DNA from: UBA11865 sp963749825
GTDB lineage: Bacteria; Chloroflexota; Anaerolineae; Promineifilales; Promineifilaceae
DNA length: 64,000 nucleotides
NCBI GenBank assembly: GCA_963749825.1
Contig: CAVVOI010000016.1
Span: 434,001-498,000 of the forward strand
Direction: 5' to 3'
This document shows, piece by piece, positions 8,707 through 17,015 of this stretch (its first letter is position 1; every line of letters starts with the position of its first letter). The notes below the pieces were generated by a model. The model saw nothing but the letters and a program-made list of their open reading frames with translations, made no database searches and had not been told where the DNA came from. Both the position numbers and the translations under genes were made by a program.

Positions 8707-11148
8707 ATGGACCAAAAAAGCTCAACTACAAAGATAGACGGGGACCATCCCATACCCCTTGACGGAGAGGCTCTCCGGCAAATCTACGAGAATGCCCCGA
8801 ATGGCATGGCCATTCTAACGCCTGATGCAGTGCTGGTGCATGCCAATCCGGCGCTTTGCGACCTTGTCGGCTACAGCGCCGATGAACTGCTTGGCCGATC
8901 GATCATGGAGATCACCCATCCCGACGACATTGCCCCAAACGAGGCGCTGGATCAACGGGCGATACAAGGGGAACTGGCCCAATTTCAAATGGAAAAACGC
9001 TACCTTCACAAGGACGGCCGGATTATCCACGTTCTTTTGCAGGTCAACCTTGTGCGAGATTCAGCCGGTGCGCCGCTCTACTTCATCGGCCAGACCATGA
9101 ATATCACCGCGCGCAAAGAGGCCGAGGAAGCCTTGCAAACTCAAGGCCTCGTGTTAAATAGCATGATCGAAGGGGTCAATGTGGCGACGGAAGATGGCAC
9201 CATCATCTTCACCAACCCCGCCTTCGACAGAATATTTGGCTACGAACCCGGTGAACTAATCGGCAAACACATTACCATCTTGAATGCCAATTCGCCGGAC
9301 GAAAACGAACAATTGATAGCCTCCATCATCGACGAAATGCAAAAAACAGGTATCTGGATCGGTGATTTCGATAACCGCAGAAAGGATGGGACGACCTTCA
9401 TTTCCAGAGCGCGCATCAAGACCCTCGAAGTGGGTGGAAAAATGCACTGGGTCAGCGTTCAAGAAGATATTACCGAACACAGGCGGCGGGAAGATGAGAT
9501 AAGCTACAGGCTGGTTGTAGAACAGACACTGGCCGCGATTTCATCATTGCTGGTGACAGAACCAAACTTTGGTCGCGCCGTTACCGAGACCCTGGCCAAG
9601 ATCGGCGAACTGATGGGCGCCAAGAGCACAGCCCTGTTTCAGTTTCAACCAAACAGCTATGCCATCCAAGAAATTCACTCATGGCGCGCGCCGGATGGGC
9701 CAGAACCAATCCAGGATATTGTCACTTTCTCGCCCTGGCTACTGGAGAAATTATTAACAAATGAATATGTCTTGATCACGGAGTTTGGCGATCTACCTCC
9801 TGAGGCGGCGAGGACAAGAGCAAGAGCTGAGGAGAGAGCGATCAACTCCATGATTTCCTTGCCGTTGACTATCGAGGGCCGGCTGCGCGGGGTCATGGTC
9901 TGTGTTAACTTTTCTAAGGACGGCGCCGACACAAGCGAACAACTTAGAGTCCTTAGAGCCATTGCTGATCTGCTGTGCAGCCTGCTCCATCGCGAAGAGA
10001 TCGTGTTATCACTTGAGCACAGGCTGATCGCCCGCACCCGCGAAGTTGCAGCCTTTTTTGATTTAGCCGTCATAGCCAGCGAACCGCAAGACTTGGTAGA
10101 ACTCTTGGAATCGGCAGCATCACGCATTATGACGGTGAGTCAAAGCGATAGTCTCTGTATTCACCTGTTTGCCGGCGACTACAGTTCGATGCAGCTAACC
10201 GTTCAGCAAAATCTACCGGATGGCGAGCATCAGAAGCTGCAAGAGTTTCCGCTCCATGGCCAGTTCAAGCTCTGGGCCCAAGTGCCAAATGATCCGCTCA
10301 TCACTTTTGATCTCGAAAATGCGAACGGCGTGCCCACCATCTTGCGCCTGGACGGCTACCGAAGCTATCTAGGCGCCCAGATTCGGGTCGGAGGCCAACC
10401 GCGAGGACTTCTCAGTTGTTACCGGCATTTGGGCGAAGGGTTTTCGCTCAATGAGATATCTCTATTGGTCGCCCTGGCCGAACAACTAGGCATCATGCTG
10501 GAAAATCACCGTTTGCGCCGGTTAGCCCAAGAGACGGCCGTACTCGAAGAGCGACAACGGCTGGCCCGGGAGTTGCATGATTCGATCACCCAATCACTCT
10601 ATAGCCAGACCCTTTTTGCCCGCGCCGGTCGTTATGCCCTTGAAGATGGCAAAACGGAAAAGCTAGAAGATAGTTTGCAACAATTGGAAACTCATGGCTT
10701 GCACACCCTAAAAGAAATGCGTTTGCTACTGTTTCAACTTCAGCCGACTTCCCTGGAAAATCTAGGGCTGGCGGGAGCTATCAATGAGCGTTTGGACATG
10801 GTAGAACGGCGATTGGGAATTCAGGTGGTTACTGACATAGAAAAAAACGTTGTCCTTTCCAGAGAGATTGAAGAAGTGTTCTACCGCATCACCCTGGAGG
10901 CGCTGAACAACAGCCTGAAACATGCCGGCGCCGACGAGATCAATATCAACCTGCTTGTAAATCAGGCAGAGAACGTGTTAGAAATAGTTGATAACGGCAG
11001 GGGTTTTGAAACGGACGATGTTCAGGGAGGGATGGGGCTAAACACGATGGTAAAGCGCGTTGAAAAAATTGGCGGTAGGCTCGAGATCAATACGCTCCCT
11101 GAAGCAGGCACGACTGTTCGCGTTATTGTCGGGCAGGATCATGCCTAA
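8707..11148 (+). CDS. PAS-PAS-GAF-GAF sensor histidine kinase, NarL type
   Basis: 813-aa soluble sensor kinase with no membrane segment seen. A first PAS/PAC spans about residues 22-140 (YENAPNGMAILTPD, FIGQTMNITARK) and a second about 146-268. Two GAF-like domains follow (about 280-440 and 460-600). The HisKA_3 dimerisation helix contains ERQRLARELHDSITQ, with phospho-acceptor His624. The HATPase domain carries EALNNSLKHAGA (N box) and DNGRGFE (G1). The partner response regulator starts 73 bp downstream. The C-terminal third is clearly paralogous to the kinase at 19941-23294. The start is weakly supported by an AGGAA very close to the ATG. Confidence 0.92.
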   Translation: MDQKSSTTKIDGDHPIPLDGEALRQIYENAPNGMAILTPDAVLVHANPALCDLVGYSADELLGRSIMEITHPDDIAPNEALDQRAIQGELAQFQMEKRYLHKDGRIIHVLLQVNLVRDSAGAPLYFIGQTMNITARKEAEEALQTQGLVLNSMIEGVNVATEDGTIIFTNPAFDRIFGYEPGELIGKHITILNANSPDENEQLIASIIDEMQKTGIWIGDFDNRRKDGTTFISRARIKTLEVGGKMHWVSVQEDITEHRRREDEISYRLVVEQTLAAISSLLVTEPNFGRAVTETLAKIGELMGAKSTALFQFQPNSYAIQEIHSWRAPDGPEPIQDIVTFSPWLLEKLLTNEYVLITEFGDLPPEAARTRARAEERAINSMISLPLTIEGRLRGVMVCVNFSKDGADTSEQLRVLRAIADLLCSLLHREEIVLSLEHRLIARTREVAAFFDLAVIASEPQDLVELLESAASRIMTVSQSDSLCIHLFAGDYSSMQLTVQQNLPDGEHQKLQEFPLHGQFKLWAQVPNDPLITFDLENANGVPTILRLDGYRSYLGAQIRVGGQPRGLLSCYRHLGEGFSLNEISLLVALAEQLGIMLENHRLRRLAQETAVLEERQRLARELHDSITQSLYSQTLFARAGRYALEDGKTEKLEDSLQQLETHGLHTLKEMRLLLFQLQPTSLENLGLAGAINERLDMVERRLGIQVVTDIEKNVVLSREIEEVFYRITLEALNNSLKHAGADEININLLVNQAENVLEIVDNGRGFETDDVQGGMGLNTMVKRVEKIGGRLEINTLPEAGTTVRVIVGQDHA

Positions 11149-11221
11149 AATCATCTCGGTTTCGTTTCTGGATCGAGTTAGTTGTGATCCGATGCCATTG
11201 GATAATAGGGATTTATGAACG

Positions 11222-11884
11222 ATGACAGATGAATCGATTCGTTTACTATTGGTTGACGACCACGCCGTCGTTCGCAAAGGGCTCAGCGCCCTCTTATCCA
11301 CACCGCGATTCGGCATAAACGTCGTGGGTGAAGCGGCCGACGGTTTTGAAGCAGTGGCCCAAGCCTCTGCCTTAAAACCCGACGTGATATTGTTGGATTT
11401 GGTCATGCCCCGCAAGGGAGGGCTTGAGGCCATTGGGGATATCAAAGCGGATAATCCTAAAGTGCGTATCCTGGTCCTGACAAGTTTTAGCGAAGATGAA
11501 GATATTATCGCCGCTATCCAGGGCGGCGCCGAGGGATACCTTCTGAAAGATTGTTCACCAGATGAGCTTGTGGATGCGATTCGCAGCGTTCATAAGGGCC
11601 AGTTCTCGATTTCGGCCGAAATGGTCCAAAAAGTGATGGCCTCTACGGCAGCAAAGGAACAGACCGCTGATCATTCGCAAGAACCCCGGCTAACACAGCG
11701 TGAAAAGGAAGTTTTGCGATATCTGGCCCAGGGTTTGCCTAATCAGGAAATCGCCGAGATCCTGAATATCAGTCCTTTAACCGTGCGATCCCATGTGCGA
11801 AATTTGCTGCGAAAGTTAAACGTCAGCAACCGGACCCAGGCCGCGCTTTACGCCGTCGAGGTAGGATTGGTTAGCCCGAAGTAG
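11222..11884 (+). CDS. NarL/LuxR-type response regulator
   Basis: 220-aa DNA-binding response regulator. The receiver domain has the acidic pair D12/D13, phospho-acceptor D59 (ILLDLVMPRKGG), T87 and K109. The LuxR helix-turn-helix lies at about 155-215 (LTQREKEVLRYLAQGLPNQE...). It is presumed to be phosphorylated by the adjacent kinase. It is highly similar to the regulator at 23302-23952, so the two kinase/regulator pairs look like a duplication. It is followed by a strong intrinsic terminator. Confidence 0.95.
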   Translation: MTDESIRLLLVDDHAVVRKGLSALLSTPRFGINVVGEAADGFEAVAQASALKPDVILLDLVMPRKGGLEAIGDIKADNPKVRILVLTSFSEDEDIIAAIQGGAEGYLLKDCSPDELVDAIRSVHKGQFSISAEMVQKVMASTAAKEQTADHSQEPRLTQREKEVLRYLAQGLPNQEIAEILNISPLTVRSHVRNLLRKLNVSNRTQAALYAVEVGLVSPK

Positions 11885-11921
11885 CAACAAATCGAACAAT
11901 CTAATACTTATTGAGTAGATG

Positions 11922-11946
11922 GCCTCCTCCATTAGGAGGCTTTTTT
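11922..11946 (+). terminator. Intrinsic terminator after the first response regulator
   Basis: Perfect 7-bp stem GCCTCCT/AGGAGGC with a 5-base loop, followed directly by six T. It ends the first kinase/regulator operon. Confidence 0.93.
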
Positions 11947-12006
11947 CATGCCAAAAGATCCTCCCATAGGACCATGCGACCTGATCTTGATCCCCCTATG
12001 ATAGCC

Positions 12007-12086
12007 TCGGGTGCACCAACAAGGTGCCATTCCCGCCCCCACCTCTGTGGGGATAGACATGACATTGGCTGACAGGGCGTTCGTAG
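12007..12086 (+). repeat. Dispersed non-coding repeat, copy A
   Basis: About 80 bp that align with 34773-34846. Shared blocks are GGG-GCAC-ACAAG-TG-CAT, CCCGC-CCCA-CT, GTGGG, CATTG-CTGACAG and GTTCGTAG. The middle forms a small hairpin (CCCCAC/GTGGGG here). Downstream (12109-12127) is another hairpin, GGCTCAGC-TGC-GCTGAGCC, then two AGTTTGCGC direct repeats. No ORF covers the repeat. It may be a MITE or REP-like element. Confidence 0.6.
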
Positions 12087-12192
12087 ACTTGATCGACACT
12101 CAGATACTGGCTCAGCTGCGCTGAGCCAGCGCCTAAGGCGAGTTTGCGCCTTTGGCAAGTTTGCGCTTGAATCAAGCCAGTTAGGACAATCA

Positions 12193-12573
12193 ATGACGCT
12201 AGAAGATTCGGCAACAACGATCTTACTCGTTTCCCCCCGGGGCATCACGCACGATGCCTTGCGGGCTTTACTCAACTCGCAGCCAAATGTAGAGATCGTT
12301 GGCTCGGCCAACAACGGAATTTCCGCTTTCGTAAAGTTTCTGCAAAATGAAGCGCAGCTTGTCGTTGTCGACAGCGGCCTTCCTTTAGAAGAAGTAGTGG
12401 CGCTCATTCGACGGGTCAAGACTACGGAACCAAAGACGCGTTGCCTGGCGCTCACGATGAATAGAAATGACCACACGGCCCTTATGACTGCTGGCGCTGA
12501 CGTTGTCCTGCCCCGGAATAGTTCATCCAGGAAATTTGCCGAGACCATAGCGCCGTTATGCCAACAAGCGTAA
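12193..12573 (+). CDS. Degenerate stand-alone receiver-domain protein
   Basis: 126-aa protein with the receiver fold but no output domain. The strand-1 acidic pair is lost (LLVSPRGITHDALRALL where LLVDDHxxxRxGLRxLL is expected). An Asp remains at the phospho-acceptor strand (LVVVDSGLP). The conserved Lys is replaced by Arg (ADVVLPRN). Mg2+-dependent phosphorylation is therefore doubtful, and it may act as a phosphorylation-independent partner. AGGA lies five bases before the ATG. A clear paralogue with the same substitutions lies at 16482-16898, on the other side of the exporter genes. Confidence 0.75.
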   Translation: MTLEDSATTILLVSPRGITHDALRALLNSQPNVEIVGSANNGISAFVKFLQNEAQLVVVDSGLPLEEVVALIRRVKTTEPKTRCLALTMNRNDHTALMTAGADVVLPRNSSSRKFAETIAPLCQQA

Positions 12574-12582
12574 ACAAGAGGG

Positions 12583-12933
12583 CCCCGAGAACTATGTGCT
12601 CACTTTCAACTAAGATGGCACAGTGAGTGTCAAGGCCGACTGCAACAATGCCAGTGGTAGTTACACCGACGAAGCAGGTGCCCTCACCATCACTATCGGC
12701 CCAGCAACGCTAGCTGAGTGCCCCCCGGCTCCCTGACCCACCCATTCATCACTTCCTTAGGCGGTACTGCTCGTTACTTCTTTGAAGATGGCAATCTATA
12801 CGTTGACCTGCTGCCCACCGGCCGGTACCTGGCCGAGCTGATACTGGACACCCCCCACCCTCGATCTGGCCATCTTCTCCCCGGCCCGGGTCCTGGAAAA
12901 CAAGCCTGTATTCGAAAACGCCGGCCGGTTGAT
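12583..12933 (+). pseudogene. Chimeric pseudogene: META-like module joined to FAD-oxidoreductase tail
   Basis: The first part (about 12583-12815) reads PENYVLTFN-stop-DGTVSVKADCNNASGSY, then TITIGPATLAECP, and after a frameshift GGTARYFFEDGNLYVDLL. This is the META-like module of the lipoproteins at 24999 and 27189, broken by a TAA and at least one indel. At 12818 it switches to sequence nearly identical to the last 117 bp of the FAD oxidoreductase (8202-8318), with a 1-bp deletion. The switch point is at GGCCGGTACCTGGCCGAGCT. No start, promoter or intact frame is visible. Confidence 0.85.
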
Positions 12934-12964
12934 CCGAGTCAGTTCAAGTGGCTCGGTCAGGAGT

Positions 12965-13369
12965 CTAAGTGATCGATAGTTTGATCATCAATTCATTTGC
13001 GGCCTGCATGGTACTGATGGTTTGGGATGAACCATGCATCGCCGCCACAATACCTTTCGTCTCTTCGCGTACCGCGCGACTTGAGCTGGTATGAAAGGTG
13101 TGTTTCGCGCCATGTAAGACGCGGGGAGAGCAATCCGCCTCTACCAGCGCCCGTAGAACGGCAGGCAAGGCCGTGTCCCCCATTGCTGCTATTCCCTCGC
13201 TGGCTGCCCAATGTACGCCGTAGTCATCGTCGTCTAAGGCCATAACAAGGAGTTCGGCCGCTTCTTCCGTGCCACTCTCTGCCAGGAATTGGGCCGCTTG
13301 GACGCGGACTTCTTCATCTTTGTCCGGGTCCCTTAACACAGCTTTTGCCTGCTCAACCGTTTCAATCAT
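12965..13369 (-). CDS. HEAT-repeat-like protein
   Basis: About 134 aa. AAGGAG lies about ten bases before the ATG at 13369, which is preferred over an earlier in-frame Met. The sequence shows two helical repeats of the HEAT/PBS-lyase kind (DEEVRVQAAQFLAESGTEEA and DYGVHWAASEGIAAMGDTAL, each followed by a second helix), then a less regular tail. A protein-protein adaptor role is inferred. It stands alone and is convergent with the chimeric pseudogene. Confidence 0.7.
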   Translation of the reverse strand: MIETVEQAKAVLRDPDKDEEVRVQAAQFLAESGTEEAAELLVMALDDDDYGVHWAASEGIAAMGDTALPAVLRALVEADCSPRVLHGAKHTFHTSSSRAVREETKGIVAAMHGSSQTISTMQAANELMIKLSIT

Positions 13370-13954
13370 GATGTTCCCAGTCTCCTTTTTATGCGTCAAT
13401 GATTCAACTGCTCAATATGGTCATCAATGCCATCATCATCTCGTTCGCTTTCACCGGCTTCATCGGTTTGACGGGTAGTCCCGATAACAACTTCTTGAAA
13501 TTTATACGGGCATGAAATCGATGAATATCAAAGTCATTCGCCTGAATGATGAGCCACTTTTTTTGACGAGCTGCTTTTCGGAGCCGGTAAGATCTTTGAT
13601 ACCTGGAGTGTATCTGCCTGACTTTCCATATTGAGACGTTAGATGATACCTCATCCTTTTGGATGAGAAAAAAAGAAAGGGGGAAGCCTTTTGTCCGAAA
13701 CAAAATCATCTTCAAAACCGATGTCACCTGCTTTGAAATCCTGTAGCATCAATGGGTATCTGACTAAAAACCGGACGGCCGCGGTCGAAGAACAAGCTAC
13801 CTTGAAGAACGATAAGGCTATGGTCTGGCAGGATTGGCTGATTGTGACCGTCGCTAGCCTCATCTGGTATTTTCAACTCGTTTCATGTGACGGCAGCCTA
13901 CAATCGAACGATTTCTTGGGATAGATACGGATAAACAATCAAAGTGAGCAGCGG
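13370..13954. other. Gap upstream of exporter operon, with CTCATCC hairpin
   Basis: No convincing gene in 585 bp. Short open frames on both strands lack a recognisable family; one TTG-started frame at 13691-13924 (77 aa) has a GGGGGAAG box but no domain. The notable element is CTCATCC-TTTT-GGATGAG at 13650-13667, followed by an A/G-rich run. An element with identical arms occurs at 23986-24003. The promoter of the exporter operon should lie in this gap. Confidence 0.45.
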
Positions 13955-14947
13955 ATGGAAGAAGAGAGCCTCATTACCGTCGAGGAAACAGTTATCCAGG
14001 CTCGGGATCTAGTCAAACAATTTGGCTCTGTGACGGCTTTGGATCATGTCACCATCGATATCCCCAAAGGCACGATCTTTGGCTTCATCGGACCCAGCGG
14101 CTGCGGCAAGACGACGACTGTAAGGTGTATGATCGGCAACTACCGGCCGACCGAGGGTGTGGTCAAGGTATTAGGTCGAACGCCAGATTCTTTTACATTG
14201 GCAGAAAAGAAGCGGATTGGCTATATGCCCCAGTTGTTTATCCTCTATCCTGAATTGAGTGTTTGGGAAAATCTGAATTTTGCCGCTTCGGTTTATGGTT
14301 ATCCTCTGAACCGGAGTGAACGACTGAAAGAGTTGTTGGATCTGGTCGAGCTTTCCGGGCATGAAAAGAAGCTTGTTCGAGACATCTCTGGGGGCATGCA
14401 GCGCCGTTTGAGCCTGGCTACGACTTTGATCCATGATCCAGAGTTGATCTTTCTGGATGAGCCTACGGCCGGGATCGATCCAGTCCTCCGGCGCAAGTTC
14501 TGGGATTACTTCCGCCGTCTAAGGGATGAAGGCCATACTCTCTTTGTGACCACCCAATACGTGGGTGAAGCCGCTTATTGCGACCACGTGGGTGTCATGG
14601 CCCACGGCGCCTTGCTGATGGTGGAGACACCCGACGATCTACGTTATAAGGCCCTAGGTGGCGACATTGTCCAGTTCCATGCTTCCTCAGCCCTAAATTC
14701 CAAGATGATCACCGACTTGCGCAAATTGCCCTTTGTTTCAGGCGAACTGGTCTTCTTGGATAGCCAATCCGTGCAACTGATCGTTGAGGATGCCAGCACG
14801 GCCATCCCGCGCTTGCTTGATTGGGCCGAAGACGAAGGCATCGAAATAGAAGCGATCAATCAGCATGTCCTTCCCTTCGACGATGTCTTCGTCAAAATCA
14901 TGGAAGATGAGAAAGCCAGTCAGAGGAGGGCCGTAATTAGTGAATAA
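13955..14947 (+). CDS. ABC-2 exporter ATP-binding protein
   Basis: 330-aa ATPase of the CcmA/DrrA export type. Walker A GPSGCGKTTT is near residues 48-57, the Q-loop is in IGYMPQ, the signature is ISGGMQRR, Walker B is LIFLDEPTAGIDP, and the switch region is TTQYVGEA (Gln replaces the usual His in TTHY). The C-terminal 90 residues form the extra regulatory domain typical of DrrA-like exporters. Its 3' end overlaps the GTG start of the permease by 8 bp. Confidence 0.93.
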   Translation: MEEESLITVEETVIQARDLVKQFGSVTALDHVTIDIPKGTIFGFIGPSGCGKTTTVRCMIGNYRPTEGVVKVLGRTPDSFTLAEKKRIGYMPQLFILYPELSVWENLNFAASVYGYPLNRSERLKELLDLVELSGHEKKLVRDISGGMQRRLSLATTLIHDPELIFLDEPTAGIDPVLRRKFWDYFRRLRDEGHTLFVTTQYVGEAAYCDHVGVMAHGALLMVETPDDLRYKALGGDIVQFHASSALNSKMITDLRKLPFVSGELVFLDSQSVQLIVEDASTAIPRLLDWAEDEGIEIEAINQHVLPFDDVFVKIMEDEKASQRRAVISE

Positions 14948-16466
14948 CTTAAGCGAGTTTCTGATTCGGGTTTCAGCTTTTGCCCGTAAAGAAGTGGCCG
15001 GCATTATCCGCCAGCCACAGCTGGTCGCTATCTTGATCTTGGGCCCGTTTCTGATCTTATTGATCTTTGGCTTGGGTTATACCAATCAAGAGCGGACGCT
15101 GAATACCATCATTGTCATTCCGGCCGGTAGCACAATCAAAGAACAGATCACGGGATTTTCCGACCGGCTGCGGGGGGTTAACCTGGTCAAGATTGAAGCC
15201 AGTGAGACGGAAGCAGATCAGCGTTTAGACGACCGCGAGGTGGACCTGGTCGTCGTAACGCCGGCCGATCCACTCGGTGATATTCGAACGGGCAGACAAG
15301 CGACCTTAGAGTTTCACCACCATGAGATCGATCCCTTAGAGCGACTCTACGTGAGCACCTTAGAGCGAGCCTATATCGAGGCTATCAATCGCGAGGTCTT
15401 GACTATCGCGGCCGATCGGGGCAAGTCGCAGGCGGGCTCGATTAATAAAGAAGTTCAGGACGCTTTGACAGACGCCAAGGCCCTGCAATTGGATCTGGAG
15501 CGGGGAAATGGTGCGGCCGCCTTGAATGATTTAGGGGCTTTAGCCGAGGATATCCAGGTTCTAGCTTTCGCCCTTAGCGATGGATTGGCCGCTTATGAAG
15601 GGGTGCAAAGCCTCGGAGATGAGACAAATCCGGATCAACCCCGAAGCATCGTTAGCAATATTGCTGAAGTGGAAAGATTGATGGCCTCCCTGGCGCTTCT
15701 TGATGAAACACAAAGCAGTTATTCGGCCGAAGCGGAGCAAGCTGCCACGATTGTGTCGGAGCTAACGTTCATTGACCGCTTCTTAGAAGAGATCCAGAAA
15801 TTAGATTCGCGTGTGGTAGCTCGTCCTTTTGAAGGGGTCGTCAGCAACCTAAGTGGCGTTGAATTAGGACCAATTGACTTTTACGTCCCAGGCGTCATTG
15901 CTCTTTTGCTCCAGCATATCTCCGTCTCGTTGGCTGCCCTGGCCATCGTCCGTGAAATGCGGGGTGGCTCGATTGAACTCTTCCGGGCCGCACCCATATC
16001 TTCATTTGAAACTTTGTTAGGCAAAAGTATTAGCTACCTGGCCCTGACGGCAATTTTGGCCGCAATTCTAACAACCTTAGTGGTTCTGGGCCTTACCGTT
16101 CCCATGCTAGGTAGTTGGGCCGGATACACCGTGGTTATTTTGGCTCTATTATTCACATCGCTCAGCTTGGGCTTTGCTATATCGGTCGTATCCGGAACGG
16201 ATACTCAGGCCGTCCAATACTCGATGATCGTGCTCTTGGCCAGCATTTTCTTCAGCGGCTTTTTTATTGCCCTCCATCGCCTAGCCGGTTCGGTTCAACT
16301 GGTGTCGTGGTTGCTACCGGCGACCTACGGTACGTCATTGCTTCAAGATGTGATGCTGCGCGGTTTACCAGTCAATCCCTTAGCGCTGATCGGGTTAGTG
16401 GTCTATGGCATTATATTATTCACATTTTCCTGGTGGCGTTTAAGGCGCAAGATGGCCAGCGTCTGA
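14940..16466 (+). CDS. ABC-2 type transporter permease
   Basis: 508-aa membrane subunit. One transmembrane segment near residues 30-46 is followed by a large external domain (about 50-315), then about five segments in the C-terminal 190 residues (ALLLQHISVSLAALAIVREMRGG and onward). This is the ABC-2 (NodJ/YhgE-like) architecture. The start is GTG, overlapping the ATPase gene. The substrate is unknown; its position between two degenerate receiver proteins and two kinase pairs suggests the exporter belongs to that signalling block. Confidence 0.9.
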   Translation: MNNLSEFLIRVSAFARKEVAGIIRQPQLVAILILGPFLILLIFGLGYTNQERTLNTIIVIPAGSTIKEQITGFSDRLRGVNLVKIEASETEADQRLDDREVDLVVVTPADPLGDIRTGRQATLEFHHHEIDPLERLYVSTLERAYIEAINREVLTIAADRGKSQAGSINKEVQDALTDAKALQLDLERGNGAAALNDLGALAEDIQVLAFALSDGLAAYEGVQSLGDETNPDQPRSIVSNIAEVERLMASLALLDETQSSYSAEAEQAATIVSELTFIDRFLEEIQKLDSRVVARPFEGVVSNLSGVELGPIDFYVPGVIALLLQHISVSLAALAIVREMRGGSIELFRAAPISSFETLLGKSISYLALTAILAAILTTLVVLGLTVPMLGSWAGYTVVILALLFTSLSLGFAISVVSGTDTQAVQYSMIVLLASIFFSGFFIALHRLAGSVQLVSWLLPATYGTSLLQDVMLRGLPVNPLALIGLVVYGIILFTFSWWRLRRKMASV

Positions 16467-16481
16467 ATATAAGTCACCGGC

Positions 16482-16898
16482 ATGATTAATGCAGCTATAC
16501 GGAACAGCGCAATCGAAACGGAATTGAATATGAGCAAGGATGGAAGCCGCCGGGCAATCATTGTATCAATGCCCGGAACTATGCAAGAGTCATTACGAGC
16601 GATGCTCAACGCGATGTCCGGAATGGAAGTGGTCGCCCTTGCTGGTGGATGTTTATCGGCGGTTACATTGGTTCAGGAAAAACAGCCTGATATCGTCGTC
16701 ATCGACAGCAACCTATCCGAGGATGAAGTGCTGGCCTTTTTAAAAGATGTAAAAGGCTTGCATCCCAAAATTCGACTTGTTGTTCTAACCCATACAACCC
16801 GGCAGCAATGGCGCATCCTCAGAAGCGGTGCTGATGCTGTCCTGTCTCGTTGGAGCCCGGCAGAAGAATTCACCAACGCCGTTCTTGGAAGTGGCTAG
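16482..16898 (+). CDS. Degenerate stand-alone receiver-domain protein, second copy
   Basis: Up to 138 aa; the Met at residue 17 (16530) is an alternative start. It has the receiver fold only. Strand 1 reads AIIVSMPGTMQESLRAML, so the acidic pair is missing. The phospho-acceptor Asp is kept (IVVIDSNLS). The strand-5 Lys is Arg (ADAVLSRWS). It matches the protein at 12193-12573 in length, fold and all three key positions. It follows the exporter permease by 15 bp and probably belongs to that operon. Confidence 0.75.
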   Translation: MINAAIRNSAIETELNMSKDGSRRAIIVSMPGTMQESLRAMLNAMSGMEVVALAGGCLSAVTLVQEKQPDIVVIDSNLSEDEVLAFLKDVKGLHPKIRLVVLTHTTRQQWRILRSGADAVLSRWSPAEEFTNAVLGSG

Positions 16899-17015
16899 CA
16901 ACATCGCCACGTTTTGCGACACCAATTGATAGCCCACTTCGAGCGACATGAGCATAATTAGAAAGTCAAAATTGTTCCAAGACATCCTTTCAAGACTTGG
17001 CGTTCGAGGGAAGAA

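Noticed and set aside
13404..13727. 107-codon minus-strand frame upstream of the exporter operon
   Set aside because: Lys/Arg/Phe-rich with no domain or ribosome site; it spans the CTCATCC hairpin.
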